Source of the DNA: Apiosordaria backusii
Taxonomy: Eukaryota; Ascomycota; Sordariomycetes; Sordariales; Lasiosphaeriaceae
NCBI GenBank assembly: GCA_030549205.1
Contig: JAUKTV010000006.1
Coordinates: 2,560,501-2,624,500, forward strand
Direction: 5' to 3'
DNA: 64,000 bases
Shown here: positions 32,495-44,305 of the stretch, piece by piece
Layout of the letters: every line of letters starts with the position of its first letter
Position numbering within the stretch: position 1 is the stretch's first letter
The notes under the pieces: model-generated
Seen by the model: the letters and a program-made list of their open reading frames with translations, nothing else
The model's database searches: none
What the model was told of the DNA's origin: nothing
Position numbers and translations under genes: made by a program

Positions 32495-34673
32495 ATGCTG
32501 ACTCGATCCAAGGCAAAAAGTAAGAACATGTACTTGACGGCAGAATATCAGAGTATCAACTAATATCTTCGATTTCAGAGATGTCCGACCTGGTCGATGC
32601 CGAGGGAGATAGTCCCAACGACCAGGGCCATGACAACACCGCCACTCGGCCTGCCCTTCCCAAGTTTCTCTCTTTGCCAGAGACCTCAACCCTTGGGCTG
32701 GGCCCTGCCACCTTCTCCGGCAGTCTTGGCAACCTCGATGACACTGCGACGAGTGAAAAAGATGGTGAAGATGAAGATACCGATGATGAAGAAGACGACG
32801 GCAATGATGGCGGTACCTCTTCGAACCCCGCTCCGACATCAATAGGCGGCTTGGAAAGACACAAAGATGCCCTTCGGGCCGCGAAGCACAATTTCTCCTA
32901 TGTCTCTCGTCCAACAGACGTCCGGCTTGCCTTTTTTTGCGACGGTGCCCTGGGGCTTTACAACCGCAACCACATCCCTGGTGGTGTTGGAGTGGTCTTC
33001 AGAAGACACAGTCCAGGATCGGAGGATCACCAGCAGGAGGTGGCCATAGGCTGGTGGATGGATCCAGCATTGGAGTCTGCCTTGTGCGAATTGGTGGGAA
33101 TTTTCGCTGTACTGAGTTTCCAAAATTCGAAATCGAGACTAGGGTTGCTACAATGCCCAGCTCACTGGCTTATGCCCCGATGTCACTGTTTTTCAGCATC
33201 ACATCGGACTGCAAAGAGGCTCTCGGCATAGTCCAGGGTTTGCAACGAGCTAGACACGATCTGCACAGAGGATTGATTAGGCACATCCAGCAGAAGGAAG
33301 AGGAGTTACGTAAGCTCCGCGACTCGCATGGTGTGCTTGTGAGATGGGAATACCTGTGGGTGCCCGGCCATCTCATGAAAGCCAATGAGATGGCAGACAG
33401 GATTGCCGGCATGGCTGTGAGCAAGAGAATCGACATTTACGAGGTATCTGGACACCGAGTTGCTACCGGTCCGCCGATTGCGAATCCTTTCCAGGAGGTC
33501 AAATATCTTTTTGACATTGAAAAGGCTCGACGTCTCTCTGCACAGTCACAGCAGGCGGTTCAGGGATCAACTGGACCAGCCCTTTCCCTAGCATTCGCGG
33601 GGGCTACAGCCACCACGGCAAGCATGCGTCACGGTCCTCCTGCATTCCTACCATCCGTCGGTGCACCCTCCACGGCCAGCAAGGCATCCCTGAACCCCAG
33701 TTTCTCGACAGTGCCGCACCAACCCGCCAAGGCAATGCCCAGCCGACCAATCGCCCCCCCAACCCCATCCCTAACCCCGGCTACCACTGTCAGGCAGCAT
33801 CGCTCCGGTCAACACAGGGTTAACAAGGGCAACAAGGTTAACAAGCGTCGGAAGCTCCCAAGCAGGATAATCGCCCGTCAGGTAGCTACAGCTGACCGGA
33901 CTGCCGCGTTGGTCCAGTATATCCAGGAGCTTGACGAAGAGTATGAAGAAGCGGAGAATTCCGGGGCGGCGGAGGATCAGCTGCTGGATGAGTTTGCCCA
34001 GCACTATGAAAAGTGGATTGAAGAGAATTGCACGTTTGTTCGACTAGAGGATGGTGTTGCTGTCAAGGACGATGGTGCGAGAGACGATCATGGCGTAAAG
34101 CATGCCGGTGTTACCAAGGACGCCAATGGTGTTCAAGGTCGTGACGACGTGGAGGACGGTGACGGCTTCGAGATTGGTGTTGGCGTCAATGATGGCGATA
34201 ACACCAACGCTGGCGGTGTTGGTGATGATGGTAATGCCGTCAAGGCCGATGATGGCGTCAGGAGTGATGATGGTGGCGTCAAAAGTCACGGCGGCGTAAA
34301 GCCTAGCGCTGATGGCTGCAAGCATAGTGCCGGCGACGCTAGCATTGGTTGTAATGATACTGACACAAAAGAGAGAGATGGAAAAGAAGAGGGAGTAAAG
34401 ATCCATGGCCTGAGCAAGAAGCGCAAAGCGGAGGATGGTGAGCATGACTTGGTGGTAGGAGGAGATGGCCATGTCGGCAAGAAAACAAAGCTGGATCGAA
34501 AGGACACCATCCCCACTCAGGATCTTGGGCTGAAGGGTATGCGCGAGGAGACAGGGGTTGTTCTGGGCAGATCTGGTGAGCGCAGCGCAAGCACATGCGC
34601 CGCTCGAAGGAGACGTGATCGAATGCGCGTGGTGGCCGCCACAGACCAGGTTCATGCTGCCGAGGTCAGTTAG
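32495..34673 (+). CDS. RNase H-fold protein (copy 2) with acidic repeat tail; one frame break
   Basis: A 25-base exon 1 (32495-32519, MLTRSKAK) is joined through a 59-bp intron with a CTAAT branch site to 32579. The protein has an acidic region (DGEDEDTDDEEDD), then an RNase H fold: LAFFCDGA, SALCELVGI, SITSDCKEAL, WVPGHLMKANEMADRIAG. These carry the expected Asp, Glu, Asp and Asp. Between CELVGI and MPSSLAYAPM the frame changes by one base near 33100-33150; no GT..AG pair of acceptable length fixes it. The reading would total 706 residues if one base is missing. The tail has a Lys-rich segment and then a degenerate Gly/Asp/Val repeat (34050-34330) before a basic KKRKAED motif. It is either a recent pseudogene or a sequence error. 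Confidence 0.6.
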
Positions 34674-35356
34674 CGGCTGGAAAGCATGATGAACCTTCCG
34701 TTTGGTGTTTTAGTATGGGAAGTGATCAAGCATCACACGAGGAGACTTGGCGGATGGGTTGGGATCTGAGGTGGTGGGCACGACCAGTTGACATGTTGGG
34801 GGATGAGGTGGATGATCCTTAGCCGTTTATATGGGGTGCCCGGGAGCCGTTGCGCAATGGTTCACGGTGTGTGAGCTGTACCTCTGTGGCTTAAAGCCCT
34901 CGAGCCGCTCCGCCCTCGAGCGGCTACATTGTTGAACGTCTTTAACTATAAGCCGTACACAAATGGCTCGGCTTTTAACCGTTTAAACCATATTAAACTA
35001 ACCAATTTAATAAACCAGATATATCTAGCTTATTAATAATAAACTATTAAAATACAGCTTGCCAATTAAAAAGCGATATATTCTTAGTTTAATATCGGAA
35101 GTAATATTTAGAAGCAGCTTATACTTAAGAGCAGCTTATACTTAAGAGCGGCTTACGCCCAGCTTACCTACACTATGCCCAGACTTAAAGCTATACCTTC
35201 CTTTACCTTACACTTAAGCCCTAATTTAAAACCTACTTACGTATATTAATAAATAGTTTAAATAGTAATTCAATTAATATACAATTATAAGGCTATGAGT
35301 TCAATCCTAGCCGTAACCGTAATATTTTCTATACTTCATAATATTTAATATAATAT
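34674..35356. other. Transition into the gypsy-containing AT block
   Basis: GC falls at about 34.95 kb. A 7-base inverted repeat AGCCGCT/AGCGGCT lies at 34903-34925. A similar GAGCCG-rich inverted repeat lies on the far side of the block at 42903-42932. AT-rich sequence from 34980 to 35356 lies outside the gypsy LTR and so belongs to an older sequence. Confidence 0.45.
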
Positions 35357-35605
35357 TGTCACGATGGAGTGGTTCAATAGGTCAGGCCAATATTGTATTC
35401 CAGTCTATCAAGGAATTGTAAGATGAAAAGAAAAAGAAGAGAGTACCAGCTATAGCTTACAGCTCTGTAATATATCTAAGGTAGAAGCTCTGCCTTACCT
35501 TTTACTTATTATCCTTACTCTTTTTTTATTGGCTGCAGCCCTACTCTATATATAACCTTAACCTTATATCTTATTTATTATGTCCTTTACTACTATACTA
35601 TAATA
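35357..35605 (-). repeat. Gypsy LTR, left copy
   Basis: 249 bases. The first 60 or so (outer) are close to unmutated, including TGTCACGATGGAG, while the inner part is AT-rich, with the terminal CGTAACA read as TATAATA. Confidence 0.88.
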
Positions 35606-38600
35606 ACCTCCGGATTAAAAGAAGCTTACCTCGAGTTTCTAATTATAAAAAAGGTTATTTAATTAGGGATCGAAAGCTTTATATTATATAGAGGCAGAGT
35701 AGTTTATTAATTAAACTTAAATTTTAATATTTAATATAGAAGTCGAATTAACGGTAAATCTGTTTTTTAAGTAAAGGAGGAGTACCTTTAGGGTTTTATT
35801 AGGCAGTGTAGTTAGAATTTTAGGTCCTTATACTTTAACTATTATGTTAATTATATTTATAGGTTATTGAAAATAATTAATTAAATAAAGTTTAAGACCT
35901 TTATTTTTTCTTTTTTAACGACCTTTATAATATTAAGCTTGCTTTTATTAGTTTATTATTATTTAAGTACTTTAGTATAAAATTATCGTTTTCTATAACT
36001 TTAAATTATTATTTTAATTAAATTAGGAGTTTTATTTAATTAGGATTATTGTCGTAAAAATTTTTAAGCGCCGACGGTAATTCCTTAAAGCTCTTTATAT
36101 AATACTATTCTAAATTAGGATCCTATCCTTTTTAATTAACCTAGTATTGTAATTTACTATAATAAAGGCGACTTGCGATAATTTTATTAACTTTCTATTA
36201 CTTAAAGCTATTAAGTATTACCTTATTTAGTAAACTTTTAATACTTTAATTAAGTAAAGGGTTATTATTATACTTCTTTAATTAATTAACTATAAATACC
36301 TTAAAGCTTTTTTAAGAATTTAAAACTTTAAGCTAATAAATATAGCTAACTTTCTTTTTAATTTTATAATATTATTAGATTATTAAGAAATTAAGTTTAT
36401 CGCTAAGTCTACTAATAATCTTTATTTACTTTATTATAATTACCTTATTACTTATATCGAAATTAAACTTTTTACAATAGTAGTTAACTTATATTATTTA
36501 CTTTTTTTACGTATTTATAATATATTATCGAACGTACTTTTAATACGCTTTAATCCTTTTAATTTTCTCTTAAGCCTCTTATTTATTAAACTTTTCTTTT
36601 ATTGATAGGTCGTAGAACGACTTTATTTTTACTTTCTAATTAAAAAGTATCGGGAATAGGTATTTAAATAAAACCTTATAAAGAAAAAGCGTTATATTAT
36701 TATAAAGTATTAAATATTATATTATATTAAAAGTTAGTAAAGTTATCGACTAATTATTTTAGTAATAATTAATAAATAGTTTAAGCCTTTAATTAATTAA
36801 CGTATTATAATTTTTAACTTACCCTATTATTTATAAATACCCTATAATAATTAAATTCTATTTAATTCTAAATATCTTTAACATTTTATCTATAAAGTCA
36901 AACTTAAATTACAGTCTTCAATTATTAATTACTTTATTAAGAAGTCCTATTATTTTATATAGGCTATTATAATATAGCTTTATAGCCTTTTAGGCCGTAG
37001 TTTTTATTGTATATAGGATTAATTACGTTACTTTTAATAGGCGATTAATGATTGTTATTATATTATTAAAGCCTTTTTTATCTTTTAATATTTAATTAAA
37101 ATTTACTATAAAGTTATACTAAGTTTTCTTAAGCGGTAGTATTGAGTATAAAAATTTAAAAGTTTTATCCTTAAACTTCTTTAAAGATTTATATAAATAA
37201 TTAGCGATATATTAGTCGATATTACTATATATCTTTAACTATTAATATCGAACTATAATTAATTTATAAGTTTTATAGTAATTAGAATATACTATAAATA
37301 GTCTTCTATAAACTTCTATTATTACCTTTATTTAAAATATAGCCTTATCGGATATAATTAGTCTTCTTTTATATAGAATAAAACGATTATCTTATATATT
37401 AAACTTTAAAGGATTTTCCTTATCTTTTACCTTCTTTTTATATTCTTTTAAAGCCTTACTTTCTCTATTTACTATTAAAAGCTTATTTATAAATTAAAAT
37501 CCACTTCCTTTAGGAAGTATAATATCCTTATTTAATACTATTAAAGTTAATAGAGGAACTTCTATATTTTCAATATCGATTACTAAAATTAGTTCTAAGT
37601 TATTATTATACTTTTATTTCGTTTACCACTGGCTTAATTATTCCGGTTTAATCGGAGCGAATATTTATATTATATAATATATATCCTTTTTCTCCTTTTA
37701 AATAGTAATATATTCTAATTTTTATAATAAAGTATTAATAACTATATTATCCTTTCTAGGACAGAAAGTAATATAGAAATTATACTTAAAAAGCTTTTTA
37801 ATCTAAACAGCTTATTTAATATTTAGGACCTTCTTTATATTAAAATATTTTAATACTTTATAGTCTAAGATTATTAAGAAGGGGTTTTTATATTATAATC
37901 CTTTTAATTTAACTGACTAAAACTAACTTACTTTAACGATAGTTATTAACTCTTTATTATAAATATAATAATTATACTTAAACCCTTATAATATTTAAAA
38001 CCAATATCCTACTAAATATTAATCTTAATCTTCCTCTTAAAACTATAATAGCATTTCTACTATTGCATTCTATAATATATTTATTTCTAATCTAGTCGGC
38101 TTATAATAATAGAAATAGGATAATACCAAGGTACTTAATATCTTATATTTAAGCTCCTTAAATACTACTTTATAATCTAAGGTCTAGTCCTATTCAAAGT
38201 CTTTTTTTATTAGGGCTATTAAGGGGTATATAATGCGGCTATATTCTTTAATAAACTATTTATAGAAGTTATAAAACCTTAAGAAAGACTATACTTCCTT
38301 TATATTCGTTAGTCTTTCCTAATTATATACCGCCTTTACTTTCTTTAAGTTAACTTTAATATTACTTATTATAATTATAAACTTTAAATATTCTATACTT
38401 ATAGTATAAAATTCGCATTTCTTAATATCAGCCTATAGCCCCACTTCCTATAAACACTATAGCACCTTTATAATATATTTACAATACTTTAATTTACTAT
38501 TTAAATAAATTAAGATATTATTAATATATATATTATAAAAGTTATTAATATATTTAAGTAGTATTCGGTTAATAAACCATTAAAAGGTAACCGGTCTATT

Positions 38601-41600
38601 ATATAGGCTAAATGGTAATACTTTATATTTAAAAGCACCCTACTTTATATAAAAGGCTATCAAAGCCTTACTTTTAAGGTCTATTTATACTTAATTAAAT
38701 ACTTATCGGATATTGATTTTTAAGAATATCTTTACTTTAAAGATTCTTTTTAAGGTTTTATCGATTAATAATAGCAAGTAATAGTCTTTAATTATCTTTA
38801 TATTAAGCTTATAATAATTAATGTAAAATCTTAATGCACTATTTGCTTTTTATATAAATAAAATAAGTAAAACCTATAATTTACTATTAAATATAATCCA
38901 CCTTTTTTTTAATATTTTAATAATATACTCTTTATTAGCTTTTAACTTCTCTACTAATATTTTATATAATAAACTATAGCCAATATTCTCTGGTCTTTTA
39001 TTTAAAAATAGTTCGATCTTATAATTGGTATTATAGTAGAAAGGTAGTAATTTGTCCGATTTAATTTTATTAAAGATATTAAAATACTTATAATAATATT
39101 CCAGTAATTCCTTTAAAATTATCTTTTATAATTTTAAATTATCCCTTTCTAACTTATTTAACCTTCTATTTTCTTTAATCCTTTTATATTTAATTATAAT
39201 ATTTAATATATCTAACATTATAAATCTTATTTTCTATCTTTTTATTTTAGCTATTATATTATAAGTTACCTCTTCGATTATTACTATATTAAATTCCTCT
39301 AACTATCTTAGCCTTTTATTATTAAAGGATATTTTTTTTCTACGCTTACTTAACATCTTCGTTTCCCCTTTTAAATCCCGCTATATTTTATTTATTTTTT
39401 TAATTAAACCGTTAAGCTTCGGCTTTAAGATAGACTATTAAGGTTAAGAAGGTAGTTTTTCTTTAAATTATTATTTTAACTTTTTAATATATTCTTTAAT
39501 AAATACTGCCTTTTTTTTATACTAATCTTCTTTCTTTTACTCTACCTCTATTACTATAATCTTTATATTTAGCTTTTTCTTTTTTACCTTCTTATCCTTT
39601 AATTAGTATTTCTTTTTCGATAATAAACTGTCTAAAAATAAAAGTCTCTTCTTTAAATAATTAATAAAGATATTATATTTCTTAAAGAACTTTTTATTTA
39701 AAATAATATTATATTTAGCGTCAATAATTAATAATGGTTAATAAAGAAAGGTTCTTCCTTAAACTATTAATTTTGCTTTTAAAGCAATATCGATAATTTA
39801 TAAAGGCTTATTATTAAACCTACTAATAAGTCAAAACTTAAAGTCCTCTAAGTATTTAATAATTAAATTCTTCTTCTATAGTCTTTTTATAAATAATATA
39901 CTAATAAATACATCTCTATTTACTTTTATATTAATAAAACCGTTAATAATAGTAAAGAAGGAAGTTTCATTAATATTTATTAAAATAAATATTATAAAAG
40001 GCTTTTTCTTTAAACGTTCTATTAATAAATTAAAAGGCGCTTCTTTTTTTATTACTATTATCGTTAATATATCCCTTAAAAAAGAGTTTAAATTATTTAA
40101 GGTATTTAATTTTCCTCCTTAAAGGAATTATTAAATTAATTAAGTTTTTCCTTATTAAAAGTTAATTTAGATTTCGACTTTATAGACTTCTATAAAGAAA
40201 ATTCCTCTTAATCCTTTTTATCCTCCTTAGCCTATATTTTCTAAAGGTTAATGATATAAACTTTATAGTCTTTATTACCGTCCTTTTTCTTTTTATTAAA
40301 GAAGCTTTTAATATAATCCTTATTAATATAACCCTTCTCTTTATAAAGGAAGTACTTACTAATATTATAGTATTTATATACCTTTTCCTTTAAAAGCTTT
40401 TAGTTAACTCTTAAGGTTTAACTTCCTAATTACTTACTAAAAGTATTATTAAATTTACTATTACCGTTAAAATTATTATACTAACCTCTATAGTAACCTC
40501 TACTATTACTAATACCTTTATCCTTCTCTTTCTTCTTAATCTTTACTTTAATTTAATTATTAATTAAAGTAATCTTAATATCTAAATAAGTATAGTTTTT
40601 AAAAATTATTATAGGGTTAATATATTATAAAGTTAAGGCCTTTTATAAAGTCCTATAAATACAGTATTTAAACTTATATTTCTATTTAAATTTAAAGTGA
40701 TTAACCTTACCGACTAAATATATAAAGTTATTTTTAAATACTTAATATTTAATAGGTTTTTTTAATTTAAGCTTATTAAAATTTACTAAGGCCTTTTCTT
40801 TTAAATTATAGTCGTTATATTTATATTATATATACTTTATTAAATAGTTAAAGGTATTAATTTAATCGAAGTATTTATTATATAAATATAGCGCTAATAC
40901 TTTAAAGGCTTTACTGCCGATATAACTTTCAATATATATAAAGAGCGTTTTATTATTAATAAAGTAATTATAATTAACTTCGACTTTATTAATTATTTAA
41001 TAATACTAAATATTAAAGGATAGAGAATCCTTTTTATTTTTCTTATTTATAAAGACTGGTAAATTAAGGAGCTTTATACTTTTTTTACTTTACTCGGAAG
41101 ATTTATTCTTATTAATAGTAAATATAACTAATCGGTTTTTTTTAAAGGTATATATTAATAGAGCCTAGTTATTATTTTAAATTAAAGAAGAAAAGTAAAG
41201 TTATTTATTACTTTTAATTAAGAAAGATATATTTTATTACTTCTTTTTAAACTTCTCGATTTCTTAAGTTAACTTTCTATTTTAAATAGCTAAAAAAGTT
41301 AAAACTTTATATACCTTTTAAATACTATTATATATTTTAATTATTTCGTCTTTAATAGCATTTAACCGCTTCTTTATTATACTAATATTATCCTTAAGTT
41401 TGATAATCTAAATATTCTAAATTTTAATATCTTCGTTTAATTTTAAAATCTCTTTATTTTTAATATTTAACGTATTATTTATTACTTTAATATACTTTTA
41501 AGCGGTTTTATTAAAAGTCCTATCTTTAAAGTATAAAGTAAAGACTTAATTATAAATAATCTAAATATTATAGTCAAGGTTTATATAATAGTAATAAAGG

Positions 41601-42386
41601 TTACAGATTTATTTACTTATAGTTACTACTATTAAAGTACAAAACTTAAATTTCTATTATATTTTATAAAGGCGTTCTTTAATAAATTTAATCTATTCTG
41701 CTTTATAAAGTACGCTTTTAAATCCGATCAGGGTTTTATTATTATTTTACTTACAGATTAGTTAAAAGGGGATATTGAGGCCTTTATATAATATATACTA
41801 TTTAATAAGGGATTTAAAACGTTCAGTTTAATTAATAAAGATCTTATTATAAACTATATAATATTAGAGATTATCGAAATATTTAGAAATATTATATCAG
41901 AATATTATATAAGAAACTTTAACGGTAAAGATATTTTATTTATTACCCGAAGTGTCGATTATAATTATACCTAATGTAACTATATCTTTTTAATAAGGAC
42001 TATTTAAAATTACTTTAAAGATATAAGTAGCTTTTTTATTAATTATAATCTTAGGTTTTTTATTTAAAAGGTACTATTAAAAGGCATTAATGGAAAAATA
42101 GACTTTCTTTTAAGACTGTTTACGATTTTAATTGAAGGGATTAATAGCTTTGCCTTTATTATTATTCTAAGCTTTAACTTTACTGGTCGGGGGATAAACT
42201 ATACCGAGGTTATATTCGGGTTAAGTTATTATAAGTAATTCTTTACCGTATAAAGTTTAGTTTATTTTAAATAGTATAACCGTTCTTTAACGTATATTAA
42301 TTAAATTGTAAATCTTCGGATTCGTTATTTTTCGAAATTGTAAGATATTTAAACCTTCCTAAGCTATAGTTTATTGATCTTATAAT

Positions 42387-42635
42387 TATTACGATGGAGT
42401 GGTTTAATAGGTTAAGCCAATATTGTATTCCAGTTTATTAAGGTATTATAAGATGAAGAGAAAAAGAAGAGAGTACCAGTTATGGCTTATAGCTCCGCAA
42501 TATATCCGAGGTGGGAGCTCTGCCCTACCTTTCACCTATCATCCTTGCTCTCTTCCTATTGGCCGCAGCCCCACTCCATACACAACCCTAACCCTACATC
42601 CTGTTCATCATGTCCCTCACTGCTACGCCGTAACA
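42387..42635 (-). repeat. Gypsy LTR, right copy
   Basis: 249 bases. The inner start is mutated (TGTCACG read as TATTACG), but the outer half keeps normal GC and ends GTAACA. It is followed by the AATAT duplication. The unmutated halves of the two LTRs together show the ancestral sequence. Confidence 0.88.
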
Positions 42636-43584
42636 AATATTAAGTATAGTATTAAGTATAGATATTAAGTGCAGGTATTAAAAGTGCAACGCCCATAGTG
42701 TATATACGCATAATATGACCAATACAAGTACTACAATATTAAATATTTAATTACACAGGTATCTTTTATACTATACAATGCTCCACTTATAAACCGCTCA
42801 TGCTCTATAAACCGCTTATTAAACCGTAAACCGTTCAATCCCCCTTAAGCCATTCATTTGTTTAAACATTACACGTTTTGTAAGCCAATATTCATTTACC
42901 CACGAGCGTAAGCGGCTCACGCTTGCGAGCCGTATATATACCATATATTCACGGCTCATGGGGACCAGCATATGACGGTAGGGGAATCGGGGCGTTGTTT
43001 CCACAATGGCAGACCATGAAGGTTTGTGGATGAGAGTCTTGTAGAAAGATGTTTTTTAGTTTTGAAAGAAAGCTGTAAATGTAGAAGCATAGAGCGACGC
43101 AAATGAATTGGGGCTTTGAGTGCATAGATATTTTTCATGTACAGCGCTGTTCTAGATATCTAATACCCTATTCCCCGTTTTGCTTTACTCGTTGCTTTAT
43201 TCACTCAGGTAGAGTAGAGGAGGCGCATCACTGGTGTGGCATGGTGTAGCAAAGTCTAAACCTCAGGCTTTTCCGTCTGGTCCCATCCTTCCTCACACAA
43301 AGTGCCTGCTTTCAACGAGGTGCATTGACAAGCGTGACTCGAATTATCGATAATCATGGAAATTTCGACCACGACTAATGGATTGGTAATTGCGCAATAA
43401 CTGGGTTCGGGGGCCCTATGTCAAACTGCATGTATTGGCGGTTTATTTTTCTGCGGCTGCAGTGTGGTCTGGGTGGCAGAAATCAATGGTATGGGGTTGC
43501 ATTTGTGCAGCTGTCAGATGCAAGGGTGGGTAGATAATAAATCGGATTTCAGGGCCATTGAAGCAAGAACGTAAACCTGAAAAT
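42636..43584. other. Transition out of the AT block, no supported gene
   Basis: AT-rich to about 42.9 kb, then normal. It contains the GAGCGTAAGCGGCTCACGCTTGCGAGCCG-type inverted repeat at 42903-42932 and several short GTAAACCG/AAACCGC words at 42790-42840. No gene is recognised to 43584. Confidence 0.45.
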
Positions 43585-43697
43585 GGCTTGGTGGTCTAGT
43601 GGTAAAGACGTCCGTGCCTGTTCCAGGAGGTGAGCTTGCTTGCGCTCCTGTCGATCGGCGGTGGCGGAAGACGCAGGTTCGAGCCCTGTCAGAGGCA
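43585..43697 (+). tRNA. tRNA-like sequence, probably with an intron; isotype uncertain
   Basis: The layout follows a tRNA: acceptor-like GGCTTGG, D stem GTCT/AGAC around AGTGGTAA, a possible anticodon stem TCCGT/GCGGA, then the T arm GCAGG-TTCGAGC-CCTGT and CAGAGGC with an A discriminator. The T arm and D arm are good. The acceptor stem has two mismatches, and about 40 extra bases, forming their own hairpin, sit in the anticodon region. It may be an intron-containing tRNA, a tRNA pseudogene or a tRNA-derived SINE. The anticodon cannot be read with confidence. Confidence 0.4.
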
Positions 43698-44305
43698 TTT
43701 TCAATCTGGAGAGATTTTCAAATCTCTCAAGATACATACATCCCTGTTCTTTTTAGATTTTTTTACGATCCAACCTCGACTTTGTCGCCATTTCTCAAAA
43801 TATTCATGATCAACGCAGGCAGCCTTCGCTTTTATGCAGGCTACTAAGCGATTGTTTTCGCATTGTATTTAGCGTCGCCAGTAAATAAGGACTCGTAAAA
43901 AGAAACCAAAGCAAAGTACTGTACCTAGACTTGTGTGGGACTCCAACCCACACCTTTCCCGAGTCGGAGATGCGGGCTCGATTCTCGTCCAATCAGCACT
44001 TCATATATTTTTCCTCTCTGGAATATTGGGGGGCCTGTAACGAACGCTTAGCGGCTACTGGGTTTTAGACAGCAGCTGACATATGTCAAAGCCGAGACCT
44101 GACATGGCTGGGCATTGCTTGACTTGGCTAGCATTGTGGGGAGTAGTGAAAACATACCTTAACTTGAAGGGCGTGAAAATATAGATCTCGGTCAAAGCGT
44201 GGGATGGATCAACAGTCGAACTTAAATCATGCAAGTTGTGTACCTATTAAAGCGAGTGGCTGAGTAGTAATCCCACAGGAAGCAACCAGTAAGATATGAT
44301 CTCAA
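43698..44305. other. Intergenic, no supported gene
   Basis: Includes a small tRNA-like patch at 43925-43995 with a GTGGG..CCCAC stem on the minus strand, too imperfect to call. Nothing else is recognised. Confidence 0.45.

Larger units (their letters stand above)
35357..42635 (-). mobile_element. RIP-inactivated Ty3/gypsy LTR retrotransposon
   Basis: Two 249-base direct repeats (35357-35605 and 42387-42635), starting TG and ending CA where unmutated, are flanked by the 5-base duplication AATAT (35352-35356 and 42636-42640). Length is 7279 bases. Minus-strand translation between about 39.0 and 38.3 kb still follows a gypsy reverse transcriptase: an RFYINYYKL-like region, GAFKYKVLPFSL, and the YxDD box read as Y-I-N-N at 38517-38528, with both Asp codons changed to Asn. 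All frames contain many stops. The coding strand is minus, so gag lies toward 42 kb. It is dead. Confidence 0.9.

Noticed and set aside
34044..34655. 203-residue hydrophobic open frame antisense to RNase H-fold copy 2
   Set aside because: It is the reverse reading of the Gly/Asp/Val repeat, which by codon structure gives Ile/Ala/Thr-rich protein. It is not a membrane protein gene.
43925..43995. Second tRNA-like patch, either strand
   Set aside because: One good GTGGG/CCCAC arm, but no matching acceptor stem on either strand.
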